Assembly (NCBI GenBank): GCA_022393335.1
Contig: JAJEKB010021128.1
Coordinates: 24,197 to 88,196, forward strand
DNA from: Macrotrachela quadricornifera
Taxonomy: Eukaryota; Rotifera; Eurotatoria; Philodinida; Philodinidae
Direction of reading: 5' to 3'
DNA length: 64,000 nt
In this document: in pieces, positions 52,001 through 64,000 of the stretch
How the letters are laid out: every line of letters starts with the position of its first letter
How positions within the stretch are numbered: the first letter of the stretch is position 1
Made by a program: the position numbers and the translations under genes
Notes under the pieces: model-generated
Databases searched by the model: none
What the model was told of the DNA's origin: nothing
What the model saw: the letters and a program-made list of their open reading frames with translations, nothing else

Positions 52001-55000
52001 AAATTTAAAATACAAATAAAATCGTTTATCTTAACGTACTTTAACAATAATAGTTAAAAGTGAAATAAGAATTAAACATAAGAAAAAATCAAAGATACAA
52101 TTTGCAAACCAATATGTTCGTTTAGTTAAATTTGTTAATAATTGAAGATCTTTTGAATTATTTAAACGTTCTGTTATTAATGTTAATAAAAGAACTCCAA
52201 TAAATATTGTTGTTATAATACTATTTAAAAATGAAAATAATGATATTGGAAACATTTCAAAACAATAAAGAACAGAAAGAATTTCAGCTATATAAGATGA
52301 TGCTCGTGTTCTTGTTATTATTGGTTGATTTGTTGTAATTATACTTTTTGATGATGAATTAGCATAAAATTGAAAAAGATTTGTTGCTGCCATACCTAAA
52401 CTTGTTGGCATTGTATGATAATTAACTGTTGAAAAATAAGCATTCAATCTTAATGAAGGTAATAATGATGTTCCATTATTATATGCAGCAATACTTAATT
52501 GATATTTATTTACAAAAATATCTTCAGATTGATAATATCTATCTCTAACATAATTTAATACATTATCATTTGTAATTTCATCCATTGCAGCATTTGTATT
52601 ACTTAAATAATTTGAAAGGCGTGTTCGAACATAATTTTCATCATTATTTGCATACGAAACTATTGTTTGTGGATTATAAATAGATGGTATTAATGTTACT
52701 TGAGCATCAGAAATACGTTCATTGCTTAAAATTGTTGACTGAATTTGTTGTGGTGTTGGTATAATAGCAACAGTAATAATTTCCATTATTATTGTAAGTA
52801 GAAAAAAACCTAAAAATAAACTAATTTGTCGACGTGAAACATGCCATCGTTTAACTAATAAAGCCCAAATGCGAGACCAAAATAGTTGGAAACCATCAAT
52901 ACGTTCATATTGTTTACGAAAAACTATTCATAAAAATATTTATTTGATGTCTGTTTAAAAAATTATTTGATTACCTTGATCATCTAATTGATATTTTGTA
53001 TTTTCTTGTGCTTGATCATTCTCTTCTTCTTCATAAACTAATCTAAAAATTTTAAAAAAAATATTTAAATAATTCATTGTTTTTTTCTATGTACCGAAGA
53101 AAAACATCTTCAATAGTTGTCATTGATAAACCATAAGAATTAATTCCAATTGTTTGCTTTTGTTGGTCAAGTACATTAATTAATTGTTCAATTTTTTTTG
53201 ATTCACCACGTTTTATTCCATAAACAAGTTCAGCACTTGATTCATTTTCTAAAACTATATTACCAACATATCCTCGAATAAATTGAGTAATTTGTTCACT
53301 AGAATATTGTTCATGTTTATCAATTAATAATCGATATTCAAATTCTAAAATATAAAATTTCAAATTTTTCTTGATGAATTTTTTTGTTTATAAAAAACCT
53401 GTTTGTTGTTTAAGAAAATCTGGTGTTCCATTAGCTTGTAATCGTCCTCTACTCATAATAGCAATACGATCAGATAAAACATCAGCTTCTTCAAGAAAAT
53501 GTGTTGTTAATAAAACACATTTTCCTGTTAATTTTAACTGTCTTATAATAGTCCAAATAAGACGACGATTATATGGATCTTAAAATTAAAAAAAAACTTA
53601 GTTTTTTCTTAAGTACTAATAATAAAAACTCTTACCAATGCCACTAGTTGGTTCATCAAGAATAACAACCTTTAAAAAAAATATACAATATAAGAAAAAA
53701 ATTCATATATTTATTTAACAAACTTTTGGATTATTCATCACAGATATTCCAATTGATAATCGACGTTTCATTCCACCTGATAAATCTTTTGATAGTGTAT
53801 TTCGATCTTTAGTTAAACCAATTAAATTAAGAATTGTTTCAATTGATTCTTTCATTGATTGTTCATCCATATGACGCATCTAAAATATAGATTATAGAAA
53901 TATTTAAATGATATATATCTTACCTTAGCAATTAATTCTAAATGTTCTTCAACAGATAATTCATTGTAAAGAATATCTAATAAGAATAGAAAAATTTTTT
54001 TTATATTAAGAAGCTTTATTGATAAATCCAGGACAGTAAGATAGGGATGAGGTAAAAGGCTATAGGGAATAGTGGATACTGAGATAGAGGGATAGAGAAT
54101 AGGCCTATAGGAGATATGAGTATACAAGATGAAGGATAAGACTATAGGAATGCGAACTGTGTCAATGTGTATTATTAGGTCTAGGGTAAAACAAATATGT
54201 GATGTTTTAGAGAAAAAGGGGAGCCATGCAGTATGCACGAGATCTTGCTAGTTTCAAATATGTCTGCGAAAATATTCATATTAGCTATCTTTCTAATAAG
54301 CCTTGGTTCCTGGTAACAATGATTTTTAAAAATAAAACTAGAAAATATTTTATTGTTGGATAATGTGGTCAAGGCTGTATTTCTTATGAAATTGGGTTCT
54401 CTATTTGTGAAAACAATCGAGACTCATGATTTTATTCATTACCATATTGCGGACAAAAACCAAGATAATGTCGAACTTCTTCAATCTGTAATTGATTATC
54501 CAATCCTTGAATAGTAATACTACCCGATGTAGGTTCCAACATTCCTTTAAAAATAATTTATTTATTAAATATAAATATCGAATAAATTTTAACATACCAA
54601 CAAGAATAAATGTTGTTGTTGTTTTACCAGCACCATTATGTCCTAATAATGAACATACTTCACCTTCATAAAATTCAAGTGAAAGATTTGAAACAGCTTG
54701 AAATTTTCCAAATTTCTAAACAAAAAAAGAAAAAAAAGTAAATATATTAAATAATAAAATAATTTTTTTTTCTTTTACTTTATTTAAATGATCTATTGTC
54801 ATAGCTGGATTTTTTTTTCTTTGAATAGGATTTAATTCAATCCAACGATTTCCATTCGATCTATTATGATCAATTTTATCTAAATTATTTTCAATACCAA
54901 TTGGTCGAACTGTTGATGATGTCCAATAAGATTTTTTAAATAAATAATTCCATGGTTGTGCAACACCAAATTCTCCTGGATTTAAACGTTCAACATAGAT

Positions 55001-58000
55001 AGCAAGAAGCATATAAATAATTGAATATATTATCATTAAAAGAAGGCATATGCCAATATATAATGGATAATCAAATATGTTTGAATAAAGTTGTTCAAGT
55101 GTAGCCATATCACCTATAGAAAAAAGAAATTATTTTTTATGTGATTTTAAAAAAATTTATTTACCACTTCGACGTTCATATTGTTGTATAACTTGTATAC
55201 TAAATAAAAGGCCAGTATTTGGGAATAAACACATAAAATATCGAAGACCAATTGGTGCAGTGGGATAAAAATCAATAAATGTTACAATCCAAACAACAAA
55301 ACCAAGTAATTTAGCTAATAAAGCTACAAAAGAAAAATACCAAAATAAATTTTTTTTTTAAAAATAATAAAATCGAATGAATTTTTTACGTCGTTTAAAA
55401 AGTTGTCCAAAAAAAACGGCAAATGTTGATACTTGAAATGAATAAACAAATAATACTGTCCATATTAATGTCCAATGTGCATAATTAAAAACAGATCTAC
55501 TGACACTATTCCATCGTGTATTTGTACTTTTAAGAACAACTAAACTTAATCCAGTTGCAACGCAAGTTAATATAAAATAAATAAACATTGATCGTGTTAT
55601 CCAAACAAGATTATTCACCCATGTGCGTAGACCAAAAATTCGTAAATATTCCTAAGAATATTTTAATAAGTTTTTACATTTTTTAAATATCATACTTTTA
55701 TCAAATATTTTATATTCTGATATATTAATCAAATTTATAATCATTAAGTATTATATTTAGCGTTTGATAGTTTCCAAAAATCAAAACCATTCAATCATAG
55801 ACAAATGTTCAAATCTATTATGAAATATTTTACTATGCAGTTGTGAACTGCATCAGATTCTGGAGAATTCGATTCCGACTCGGATTCTACCATAGTCAGA
55901 ATGAATGAAAGGAACCTTTTACAAAATCAATATTTAAGTTATATTAGTACCACAGCGAAATGTTATGATATGCTTCTTCATTATATTGCACTGTATTTGT
56001 CATTATGAAACCAAGATTTGTTGTTTCTCGAATTTCTTTAAGATATTATCACTAAACTACAAAATCAGTTTCGAAGTTCGCATCAGAATCACCAAATTTT
56101 AATAAAATTAATGACATAATATGTTGCTAAAATAAATTTTAAAAAAATGTCCTTAAACGCAACAAGCTCAATTTTGTGAATGTTTTTTTTGCTTTCTTTC
56201 CCACGTCATAAATGCAATTAAATACATCTACGATTCAACATAAAACAAATTTTTCCATCAAATAATTAAAAAAACGACATTTCAGGACATAATTATTACG
56301 GAAATATCATAAAGACAATCCTTAAAATACATCACTTTGTAGATCTATAATATATAGTTTAAATAGAACGAGTTAATATATTATTTTACAATAATTCAAG
56401 TAATTACTTTAATCAATTAGAAACTTATATTAATTAAAAATTCGAACAAAATATGCAGTTAGAATTTTTAAATATTTTTTTCAACAATTACAATCAAACT
56501 AAAAATTTTCATTTTAGCAATATGCTATAATAGTTTTACGTCTTATGAATTTTATTTTTGAACAATCGTTATGGTTATATAGTCGCCTTCGGAGTCAAAA
56601 ACATTCAGAAATTTATACGCAATAAAAACATGTTCTTTTCTTTTCTTCATTTTAAAAATATAAATTGACTATGTTAGCATAAAAGTTAGAAAATGTTTTT
56701 TCATAGTGCAAAGTATTTGATAATTGCTGAATACATCATATCCTGCTTCCAGTTTATGGAAGATTACCTCCAATAACAGGAAGGCTAAATAGTTTTTTTT
56801 ATCTTATCCTTTTCTCTTTCTTTAATAAAATATTCCATTTATTTTTTCTGACTTTTCCTTTTCTCGCTTCGTCTTTACTAGCATATATTTGTAAAAAAAA
56901 AAAAGTGCGATAAAGTACGGATATTATCATACGGAATTTAATGTCATGTTTTTCTCTTCTTTTATTGCTTTTAATTAATAGTATGAGAACCATGTTAATA
57001 TATATAAAAATCTAATAAATTCTTGATCTATATTTACCTTAGTTTTATTTGCACGTTCTTCAACAATATAACCAACATTTAAAATAAATGTCACAACATA
57101 GACAATACTAAAAAATAATGGAACAAAAAAACTAAAACCAGAATGAAGTTGATCTAAATAAAATTTTGGACAACCAAAATGATTCATATAAATCTAAAAT
57201 AAAAAAAATATTTCTTTTTAAATAATAAAATAAAAAATCATTAACGAACACTTGATTCACTTTGAGTAATATTTGTAACATATTGTATAATTGATAAATC
57301 AATAAAATATTGTATACCTAAAAATTGTGTTGTATAATTAAGTGTTGTTGTATTATCTAAAAGTAAACATAAATATATTAAAATGAAAAATAAATTTTGA
57401 AATAAATACCTTGACAATAATCTTCTGGTGAACGTTTCCATAAATAATCATATTTATTAAGTTTAACTTGTTGTGCACGATAATATCTTAAACCATTTCT
57501 ATACAAATCAAAAATTTGAAAAATAAATAAATAATAATTAATATAAAACATACTCTTGCATTCGTAATGTATATTGAACTTGATCTGGTATTGACGCAGA
57601 ATTATTACATGATATATTAATATTAGTAAAATAAATATATGCATATATTGATTCCAATGTTGCATTTGGTAAAGATGAAAGATTTGGATCCGGAATTACT
57701 TGTACTAAAATTTTATTACATTATCATAATAATGAAAAATAAAAATGAATGACATACCATTTATAGGAAAACCAGGAACATTTTGTGCTAAATTATTTAT
57801 AGCATTTGTTACAATTGTATTTGTACATGGATTAGCTATATAAAATAAAATTGAAATATATATAGAAAAAAAAAAAATGTTTACATGGATAATAATATGT
57901 TATATTTGCTCGTGTACTATTTACTACCATTGAATCATGTGGACGAAATGGTTGTATTAAACGAGCTTGATTATAATTTCGATCAAGTAGATAACGCATA

Positions 58001-58161
58001 CCAATTAGAAGACCCAAAAATATGTATGCAAGAAGAAATTCTGCTATTGTTTGACCACGTTTACGTTTTGTTAAAATAAGCATTTTAATAAGAAGTGCTC
58101 GATATTCACCAAGAAATTTCATACATGCTCCTTGTTGTTTACGATTTTTCGGTTGATCCAT
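49062..58161 (-). CDS. ABCA-subfamily full-length lipid transporter
   Basis: Many-exon gene from ATG 58161 ([20 protein letters not shown]) to TAA 49062. Order: first membrane helix ([17 protein letters not shown]), a glycosylated extracellular domain (57.9-57.2 kb), membrane helices (57.2-54.8 kb), NBD1 with Walker [12 protein letters not shown] (54,620-54,642), CPQY, signature LSGGMKRR (53,761-53,784) and Walker [12 protein letters not shown] second membrane domain with a large loop follows (52.8-51.4 kb). NBD2 has [11 protein letters not shown] (50,371-50,397), SGGNKRKV and FLDEPTTGLD, then the C-terminal regulatory segment. Both ATPase sites look complete. ABCA proteins move lipids across membranes, and the short first extracellular loop is closest to ABCA3-type members. 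Most introns are about 50-60 nt, but three are long (57,038-55,652; 54,442-53,977; 51,379-50,653). Confidence 0.88.
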
Positions 58162-59311
58162 TGTTTTATTAAATATCTTTCAAGAAAAATAAATGTCCTC
58201 AAAATGTTTCACCTTATTATGTTGTTAATTATATAACCAGTATAGTGTTTTTTTGCTTTTTCTCCTCCGTCTTCTTTTTCCATATAATTGTATCTACTTA
58301 CATTTATGACGTATTTTTGTAGAAAAAGAAGAGGACGAAGAAATATTTATTAGACGAGAAAAAATAAATTTTTTTTTCTTTACATCGTGGTTTCTTTATT
58401 TGTTGAAAAACAAACAGACACGGTTAATAAACACATTATTAATTAATATAGGTAAAATCTCAACATTTTCTATGACATCGAGATGAATTATTTCATATAA
58501 AAAATGAATGTTTACTGAAAGAAAATTAATCAACAATAAAATAAAAAAAAAACGCTCAACTTCATTTTCATCTCTTTTAATGATTATCATTCAACATTAA
58601 AAGAATGAAAAGAAAAAAAGGATACATGTTTTTTAATAACATACGATAAAAAGAAATAACAAGTCATGCAGGGAAGAAACGGAAAGAAATACTGTTGTTT
58701 GACATTTTATTTATGATTTAATAAAATTCTTTTTTTTTTAGCAGAAAAAGAAAAAAAAATGAATAATCCGATTTTCTTTTCTCAGCTTTTCTATAAAATA
58801 TTTTTCAAATGATTATTCTTGTTGATAAGATTTTCAATGGTTTACTAATTATTTCGAGAAAATTCATGTACATTGTGTATATGTTTATTCTATGGCAGTT
58901 ATTATACATCTAAATGAATTTCTTTATCGACTGTTTTTATATCCTTTACAAAGTTCAGTTGAACCGATGGAAACACAGAGAAACCAATTTCATACTGCGA
59001 ATAATGTTTCAATATAACTACTGATTATTGAGTTCATGTGTGACTATTACAATTTAAGAACAATTATTAGTTATTTACACTGATCTATTATTCATATTTA
59101 CGTATCAAATGTAAAAGACTACTCAGCTAATTGCTTCACTTAATATCATGCTGAGAATATATATACGAATATAAGAGAAATTTATTTGATTATAATGAAA
59201 AAGATATGATATTCAGTAGAAATTATGGGCAACTGTGAAATAATCTTGAAACTAATAGGAAGAATCGTCTCAAGTTGCTTAATTAGCTAAAAAATGAGAA
59301 AAATTAAAGCT
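58162..59311. other. Upstream region of ABCA
   Basis: AT-rich, non-coding; nothing specific recognised. Confidence 0.4.
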
Positions 59312-60710
59312 CAAATTAACAGAAACACGATCTCGAAGAAAAGCTCATTAACGTTGAAAAGACGAAAAAGTAGAAAAAGATCTCACGAGGAAACCTCTCC
59401 AAATGTGACTCTCCATTTTGAATCGGGTATTTATCATTTTGTAGAGCTCAGTGAGTTCGGTAACCGCATATAAACGATTTCTTCCCATGGTGAACTTTTC
59501 AGAAACAACGAGCTTCTATAGTTAATGAAAAATAATCATAAGACTCTTAGATGAAGGGTTAGATTTTAATATTGTAAGGATAAAACATAGTATTGTTCGG
59601 ACTAATCTAAGGTTGTCGATGATGCTCTGTGATATGACCCGAACAACATGTTGTTTTGTCCTTATAATAGTAAAGTGAATTTTTTTTGGTGTTTAGTAGA
59701 AAACACTATTTTTTATGAGCTATAGAAAAAATTAACTCTACTATTATGAGGACGGAACAAACTGTTATTCGGGTCATATAAAAGAGCATACTTGATAATC
59801 CAAGATTGGCTCGAACAATAATGTGTTCCATCCTCATAATGGTAGAGTTAATTTTTTTTATAGTTCATAGAAAATAGTGTTTTCTACCAAACATCGGAAA
59901 ACTTCACTTTACTATTATAAGGACAAAACAACGTGTTGTTCGGGTCATATGAAAGAGCATCATTGATAACCTTAGATTAGCTCGAACAATATTATGTTTT
60001 ATCCTTACAATATCAAAATCTAATCCTTCATCTAAGAGTCTTATGATGATTTTTCATCAAGTATAGAAGCTTGTTGTTCCTGAAAAGTTCAACGTCGAGA
60101 AAAATCCTTTATATGCGGTTACCGAACTCGCTGAGCTCTACAAAATGATAAATATCCGATTCAAAACGGAGAGTCACATTTGGAGAGGTTCTCTCGTCAG
60201 TTTGATATAATGCAAAGAAAAACAAAGTACATTGTTCCAACATATATGAATAATAACAAGCAAGATATTGTATGAAAAGAAGTTCCATTAATTAAAAATA
60301 TTGTTGAAAATAAGTTTGCACAGACAGAAAATTGAGGTAACCTGATAGGAAATTTAAAATTCTTGCCGAAATTAATCAGTGTTTGAAATGATCATATGAT
60401 AGCCAAGACATATATTAGTAAAAATAATTGATTTAAGTGGGAGGTTCAAGATTCCTTTCTTGATACTAAAAAATGTAGACATATCAAGTCGTAATATTTC
60501 ATTTCTATCAATTTTATGAATTCAAATATCAGTCTTTGTGTTGAGATCGTCTCCAAGAGTTCAACATGTTTAAAACGAGTATTGTTGCTCATTCATTGTA
60601 TCCTTGTCTACATCATCTTATGCACATATATGTAGAAAAAGACGAGATCGTTTCCGGATTTTTCGTTGCTTTCAGTGTTAATGAGCTTTATTACAAGATC
60701 ACGTTCCGGT
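59312..60710. mobile_element. Giant foldback element (about 400-bp arms)
   Basis: The core is 59384-60197. The left arm from CACGAGGAAACCTCTCC pairs with the complement of the right arm ending GGAGAGGTTCTCTCGTC, centred near 59,790. Matching blocks include TATGCGGTTACCGAACTCGC-like, GATGAAGGGTTAGATTTT/AAAATCTAATCCTTCATC, and CCGAACAACATGTTGTTTTG/CAAAACAACGTGTTGTTCGG. Near the centre each arm is itself partly symmetric. A further outer match (AAAGCTCATTAACGTTGAAA near 59340 against 60,640-60,705) implies the original element was larger and that the right arm has about 450 bp of extra sequence. There is no coding capacity and no clear target duplication. Confidence 0.7.
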
Positions 60711-61261
60711 GAATATGATCTCGAGATAAAACAATATCATTTTCTTCGGTTTTTTTTACTATGATGTGTGATAAAATGAGATATGTTATGTTAAAAATAC
60801 AGTCAATGATTGGATAATGTTATCAAAATCCGTCTAAATCGAAAAATCAAATATTTTGTAACAAAATTTCTGCATTTTTCAACTATTCAGCCTTAGGATA
60901 TCGAAGTACTTAGATAAAAAAATTTTCTTGTTCAAAAAAAACAATTAAGTTATGTAAATAAAAATGCTTTGTATGTTTATGCATAAATATTTCGTTCTAA
61001 TCATATAATTTTATCCTTTCATCAAACCTTATTTTCTATGGATGACAAAGCATATAGTAACATAAATTTATTATCGACGAAATAAAGCATCGTGACAGAT
61101 ATCTTATCAGCTATCACGTTGAATAATGCTTACTGTAATAGCGAAAATATTTTTTTTTATAAAGCAACAAATAAAAAAGCACATTTTCACGTTAGAATTC
61201 TATTATATAAATACTTTCTTTTTAAGTATTACAAAAAATAAATAGTATTGTATAACTGAAT
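60711..61261. other. Upstream region of the U-box/GTPase gene
   Basis: AT-rich, non-coding; must hold the promoter of the next gene. Confidence 0.4.
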
Positions 61262-62461
61262 ATGGCATCATCTAATCTAAACATTCCTCACGAATATCAT
61301 TGTCCAATTACACAAGATATCATGAAAAATCCTGTTATACTCGTTGAAGATGTAAGTTAATCTTTATTATGACCTTTTATTATTGCTTGACTGTTCAAAT
61401 TCTATATATTGAACGATTTAGTAAAACTTTTCTTTTTTAATTTACATTTCAATCGTGCAATATCTCTCATTTTGAACCTATCATAACACTGAAAGAATAT
61501 ATTTTGATATTTCACAAATAATTTTATGTTTCAGGGTTGTACTTATGAAGAAAGTAGTTTACAATTATGGCTAAAAGATCATAATACATCACCAATAACT
61601 AATAAAGAGTTAACCAATCGTAACTATACACCAAATCGTGCATTAAAATCATTGATAGAAGAATTTTATCGGAAACAGACGTCACATACACTCGTTGAAG
61701 ACTTTCTCGCATTTCGTATTCTAACTGGAAGACATTCTCATAGTGATTGGAAACAAAGACCTACAATTAGAATTATATTATCACTTCTTGGATCCAGTGG
61801 AGTAGGAAAAACAGTTTTAGCTCAATGTCTTCAATATGGACGTTTACCAGAAACTATGAAGTATCCTCCTAGTTCACTTGGAATGGATGTACAATTTTAT
61901 TATTTAGATCGATTATTTCAAAATGAATATGTTGTTATTATTCAATTAAATGATTTGCCAGGTCAAGAAAGATTTGAAGCAGCAACAAATCATTTTTTTA
62001 GACAATGTCATGGTGCATTATTATTAACCGATTCAACAAAAATGAATACTCTTGATCGTTTAGAAAAATATTGGTATCCAAAACTAGAAAAATTAGCTCT
62101 AAGTAAAGTACAAAGTTTACTTGTATGTACAAAAATTGATTTATTTGAAAATGAAAATGAAAACTATCGTCAATTATTTCTTCAACAAGCTGAAAATTTT
62201 GCTGTTTTGCATCAAATGCCAATTATTCAAGTTTCTGCTTATCGAGGAGATAATATTGAACATATATTCAAACAGCTAATAATACGTATTATGTCTGATG
62301 AAACATTAGTCAATGATCTCATATCTCAAGCTCGTCGTCCTGATGACTCAATTGACCAACGACGTGATTCACTAACAAATAGTAATATTATTCCAATAGA
62401 ATCCAATGATCGTTATGAACAAAGAAATAAAGAAAAAGAAAAACAATCAACATGCTGTTAA
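61262..62461 (+). CDS. U-box domain fused to a Rab-like GTPase
   Basis: Two exons (61262-61351 and 61535-62461) give 338 residues; the single intron sits inside the U-box. Residues 7-75 are a U-box E3 ubiquitin-ligase domain (HEYHCPITQDIMKNPVIL, GCTYEESSLQLWL, NRALKSLIEEF). From about 108 a Ras-superfamily G domain follows: P-loop GSSGVGKT (116-123), a switch-I-like SSLGMDVQF, DLPGQERF (170-177, with the catalytic-type Gln174), CTKIDLF (TKxD in place of NKxD) and VSAYRGDN. The tail ends STCC, a Rab-type double-cysteine geranylgeranylation signal. The protein should be a membrane-tethered, nucleotide-switched ubiquitin ligase (inference). The start at 61262 is preferred because it restores the U-box; a later ATG at 61526 would cut it in half. 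AATAAA overlaps the stop. Confidence 0.85.
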
Positions 62462-63298
62462 TAAATCAATAACTTTTCTATAGAATTTCTTATGATTATA
62501 TTCTTCAATAAAAAAAATCATGACAAGAACTTCATAGTAATAATAAAAACTTTTTCTGGTGAAAAAAATAACATTATTACATGACTAACGATAAAAGAAC
62601 AATATTTCTTAAACGTTTTGAAAGAGATATTTCTAGTTACTCTATTTCACAGTTCAACATACCATCTACTACTAATTTCTTTTATCAGTCAGAAACATAT
62701 CTCGATAAGCCTACGATGACAGTAAACAGCTGAAATGAGTCGATTTATGCTTGACAACATTCACTGTCAGTTTTTCCTTTTCTTGACTATGAAGGTGAAT
62801 GGAAGAATATAGATTAATGTATGGTAAAGTAGATTTTAGATTGATACAAAGAATATTAATTTCTAAATAAATATTTAATTGATTGCAAACGCTAGAACTT
62901 CAGAATTCAAAAAGATCGCGTGTGTATTAATAAATAAAAGTGTTAGTCATACTTAGTTTAACTAATAATCGCATTATACACTGTTGATTGCGTAGATTAG
63001 GAACATTTTTCTTTTTCTTTTTTTCATTAATTTCATATTCATATTGAATAGATTGTATATAATAAAACAGAATTACAAACAAAACGAATAAAACTAATAC
63101 AAATAATCATCAAATTCTCTAAATATATATATAATATGTTTGATAGAATAAATCAGAAAAAAAAACGTTTTAAAGAAAATTTAGAAGAATAATCATTAGA
63201 TAAAGTTATGATTGTGTGAGTTATAAAATATAACTTGATTTATAATATTATTAAGGAAGAAAATATATTTAACCTTCACTTTTGATATTGTTAAAATA
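62462..63298. other. Convergent intergenic region
   Basis: AT-rich; poly(A) signals (AATAAA near 62505) belong to the upstream gene. Nothing else recognised. Confidence 0.4.
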
Positions 63299-64000
63299 TT
63301 ATTCTACATCTGGTTCTTTACGTATTGATGAAGGTTTTTGTTGTGGAGCAATTTGTCTTTGCATATTTGATGATTTATTTTGTTGTACAGTAACATTTTG
63401 ATTATTTGTTGTTGTTGTTGGAGCTGTTATACGTTGTTGTACGGTTTGTTGTGTATTTACTCGATTATTTCGATAATTTAAATAATTAGAGACCTTGTTT
63501 CGTAATTGTGGTGTGATATGAATCATCATTAATCCAATAAAAATCATACAAGCTGACGTAATCAAGCCAACTATACTAAAAGTCAATGGGTATAATGAAC
63601 CGACCACAATTGCATATATCATAAAAATAATTGTTGGAAAACGTAGTGCTACTAATATTGATATTAATATTACAATACGTCTGATTACAACTAAATCTCG
63701 CAAGTTTCGTTGTCGTTGATTTGCTGCAAGTAGTATTGATGTTGTACGTGATGAATATCGGATAAACATTGTGATCCATACATAAATTGTTGAAATACAC
63801 ACTAATGGAATCATAAATATCATTATAATGTGATATGATTCTGCAAATATATCTGTATATGGAATAAGACAATATTTTTCCGTTGATAAATAAGCATACC
63901 AATTTAAGAAAACAGGTGGTAAAAGTATACAAATTGTAAGTGTCCATTGACCAATGATGAGAATGGTAAATAGAAAATAAGATAGAAGAGATTTTTTTTT
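63299..64000 (-). CDS. Rhodopsin-like GPCR, C-terminal half (partial)
   Basis: Open on the minus strand from the window edge to TAA at 63299, with no lesion. Helix 4 (FTILIIGQWTLTICILLPPV), extracellular loop 2 with the conserved cysteine (STEKYCLIPYTD), helix 5 (IIMIFMIPLVCISTIYVWIT), a basic third loop (NQRQRNLRDLVVIRR), helix 6 (IVILISILVALRFPTIIFMI), helix 7 (FSIVGLITSACMIFIGLMMI) and a Gln/Asn/Thr-rich tail ending EPDVE. It belongs to the same broad orphan-receptor class as the broken gene at 22152 but differs in sequence. Helices 1-3 lie outside the window. The ligand is unknown. Confidence 0.8.
   Translation of the reverse strand, partial: KKKSLLSYFLFTILIIGQWTLTICILLPPVFLNWYAYLSTEKYCLIPYTDIFAESYHIIMIFMIPLVCISTIYVWITMFIRYSSRTTSILLAANQRQRNLRDLVVIRRIVILISILVALRFPTIIFMIYAIVVGSLYPLTFSIVGLITSACMIFIGLMMIHITPQLRNKVSNYLNYRNNRVNTQQTVQQRITAPTTTTNNQNVTVQQNKSSNMQRQIAPQQKPSSIRKEPDVE

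Overview
The window looks like nuclear DNA of a bdelloid rotifer (inference). Genes are AT-rich, with many GT-AG introns of about 45-60 nt, and full-length animal genes are present (PSME4, calpain-15, CUL1-like, ABCA, a neuronal-calcium-sensor-like protein, rhodopsin-like receptors). Alongside them are an ADP-ribosyltransferase/tetratricopeptide protein of a type abundant in bdelloids, two intronless secreted hydrolase genes that look bacterial or otherwise foreign, and many small non-autonomous DNA transposons. Intron-exon models below were built by hand; for PSME4, calpain-15 and the EF-hand gene the exon lengths sum exactly to an open frame, which supports the models strongly.

Layout. 1-4.5 kb: F-box-like pseudogene end, a coiled-coil gene fragment lying between repeat segments, and a 707-bp foldback element with a 10-bp target duplication. 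4.6-8.6 kb: intact ART-TPR gene with 21 repeats in exact 126-bp register. 10.5-13.2 kb: a decayed membrane-protein gene and a decayed ART-TPR paralogue. 14.5-17.3 kb: an 8-exon EF-hand gene, a two-exon 60-residue MGCGSS lipid-anchored protein, and some orphan exons. 18.0-21.8 kb: a nest of hAT, piggyBac and foldback non-autonomous elements. 22.1-23.0 kb: broken GPCR. 24.3-34.9 kb: calpain-15 and PSME4 (PA200) in tandem on the plus strand. 35.7-38.7 kb: an intronless secreted GH99-like/CBM9-like protein and an intronless secreted M23 peptidase. 39.5-41.2 kb: a dead Tc1-like element inserted inside a coding exon. 42.9-46.4 kb: CUL1-like gene with three clustered lesions. 46.8-47.2 kb: foldback element. 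49.1-58.2 kb: ABCA full transporter. 59.3-60.7 kb: giant imperfect hairpin. 61.3-62.5 kb: U-box fused to a Rab-like GTPase ending in CC. 63.3-64.0 kb: GPCR running off the edge.

Themes. There is a concentration of protein-turnover functions (calpain, proteasome activator, cullin scaffold, U-box ligase), but nothing shows that they are co-regulated. The candidates for something undescribed are the U-box/Rab fusion, the expanding ART-TPR repeat gene with its nearby dead paralogue, and the small MGCGSS protein. All positions were counted by eye and splice sites are predictions.
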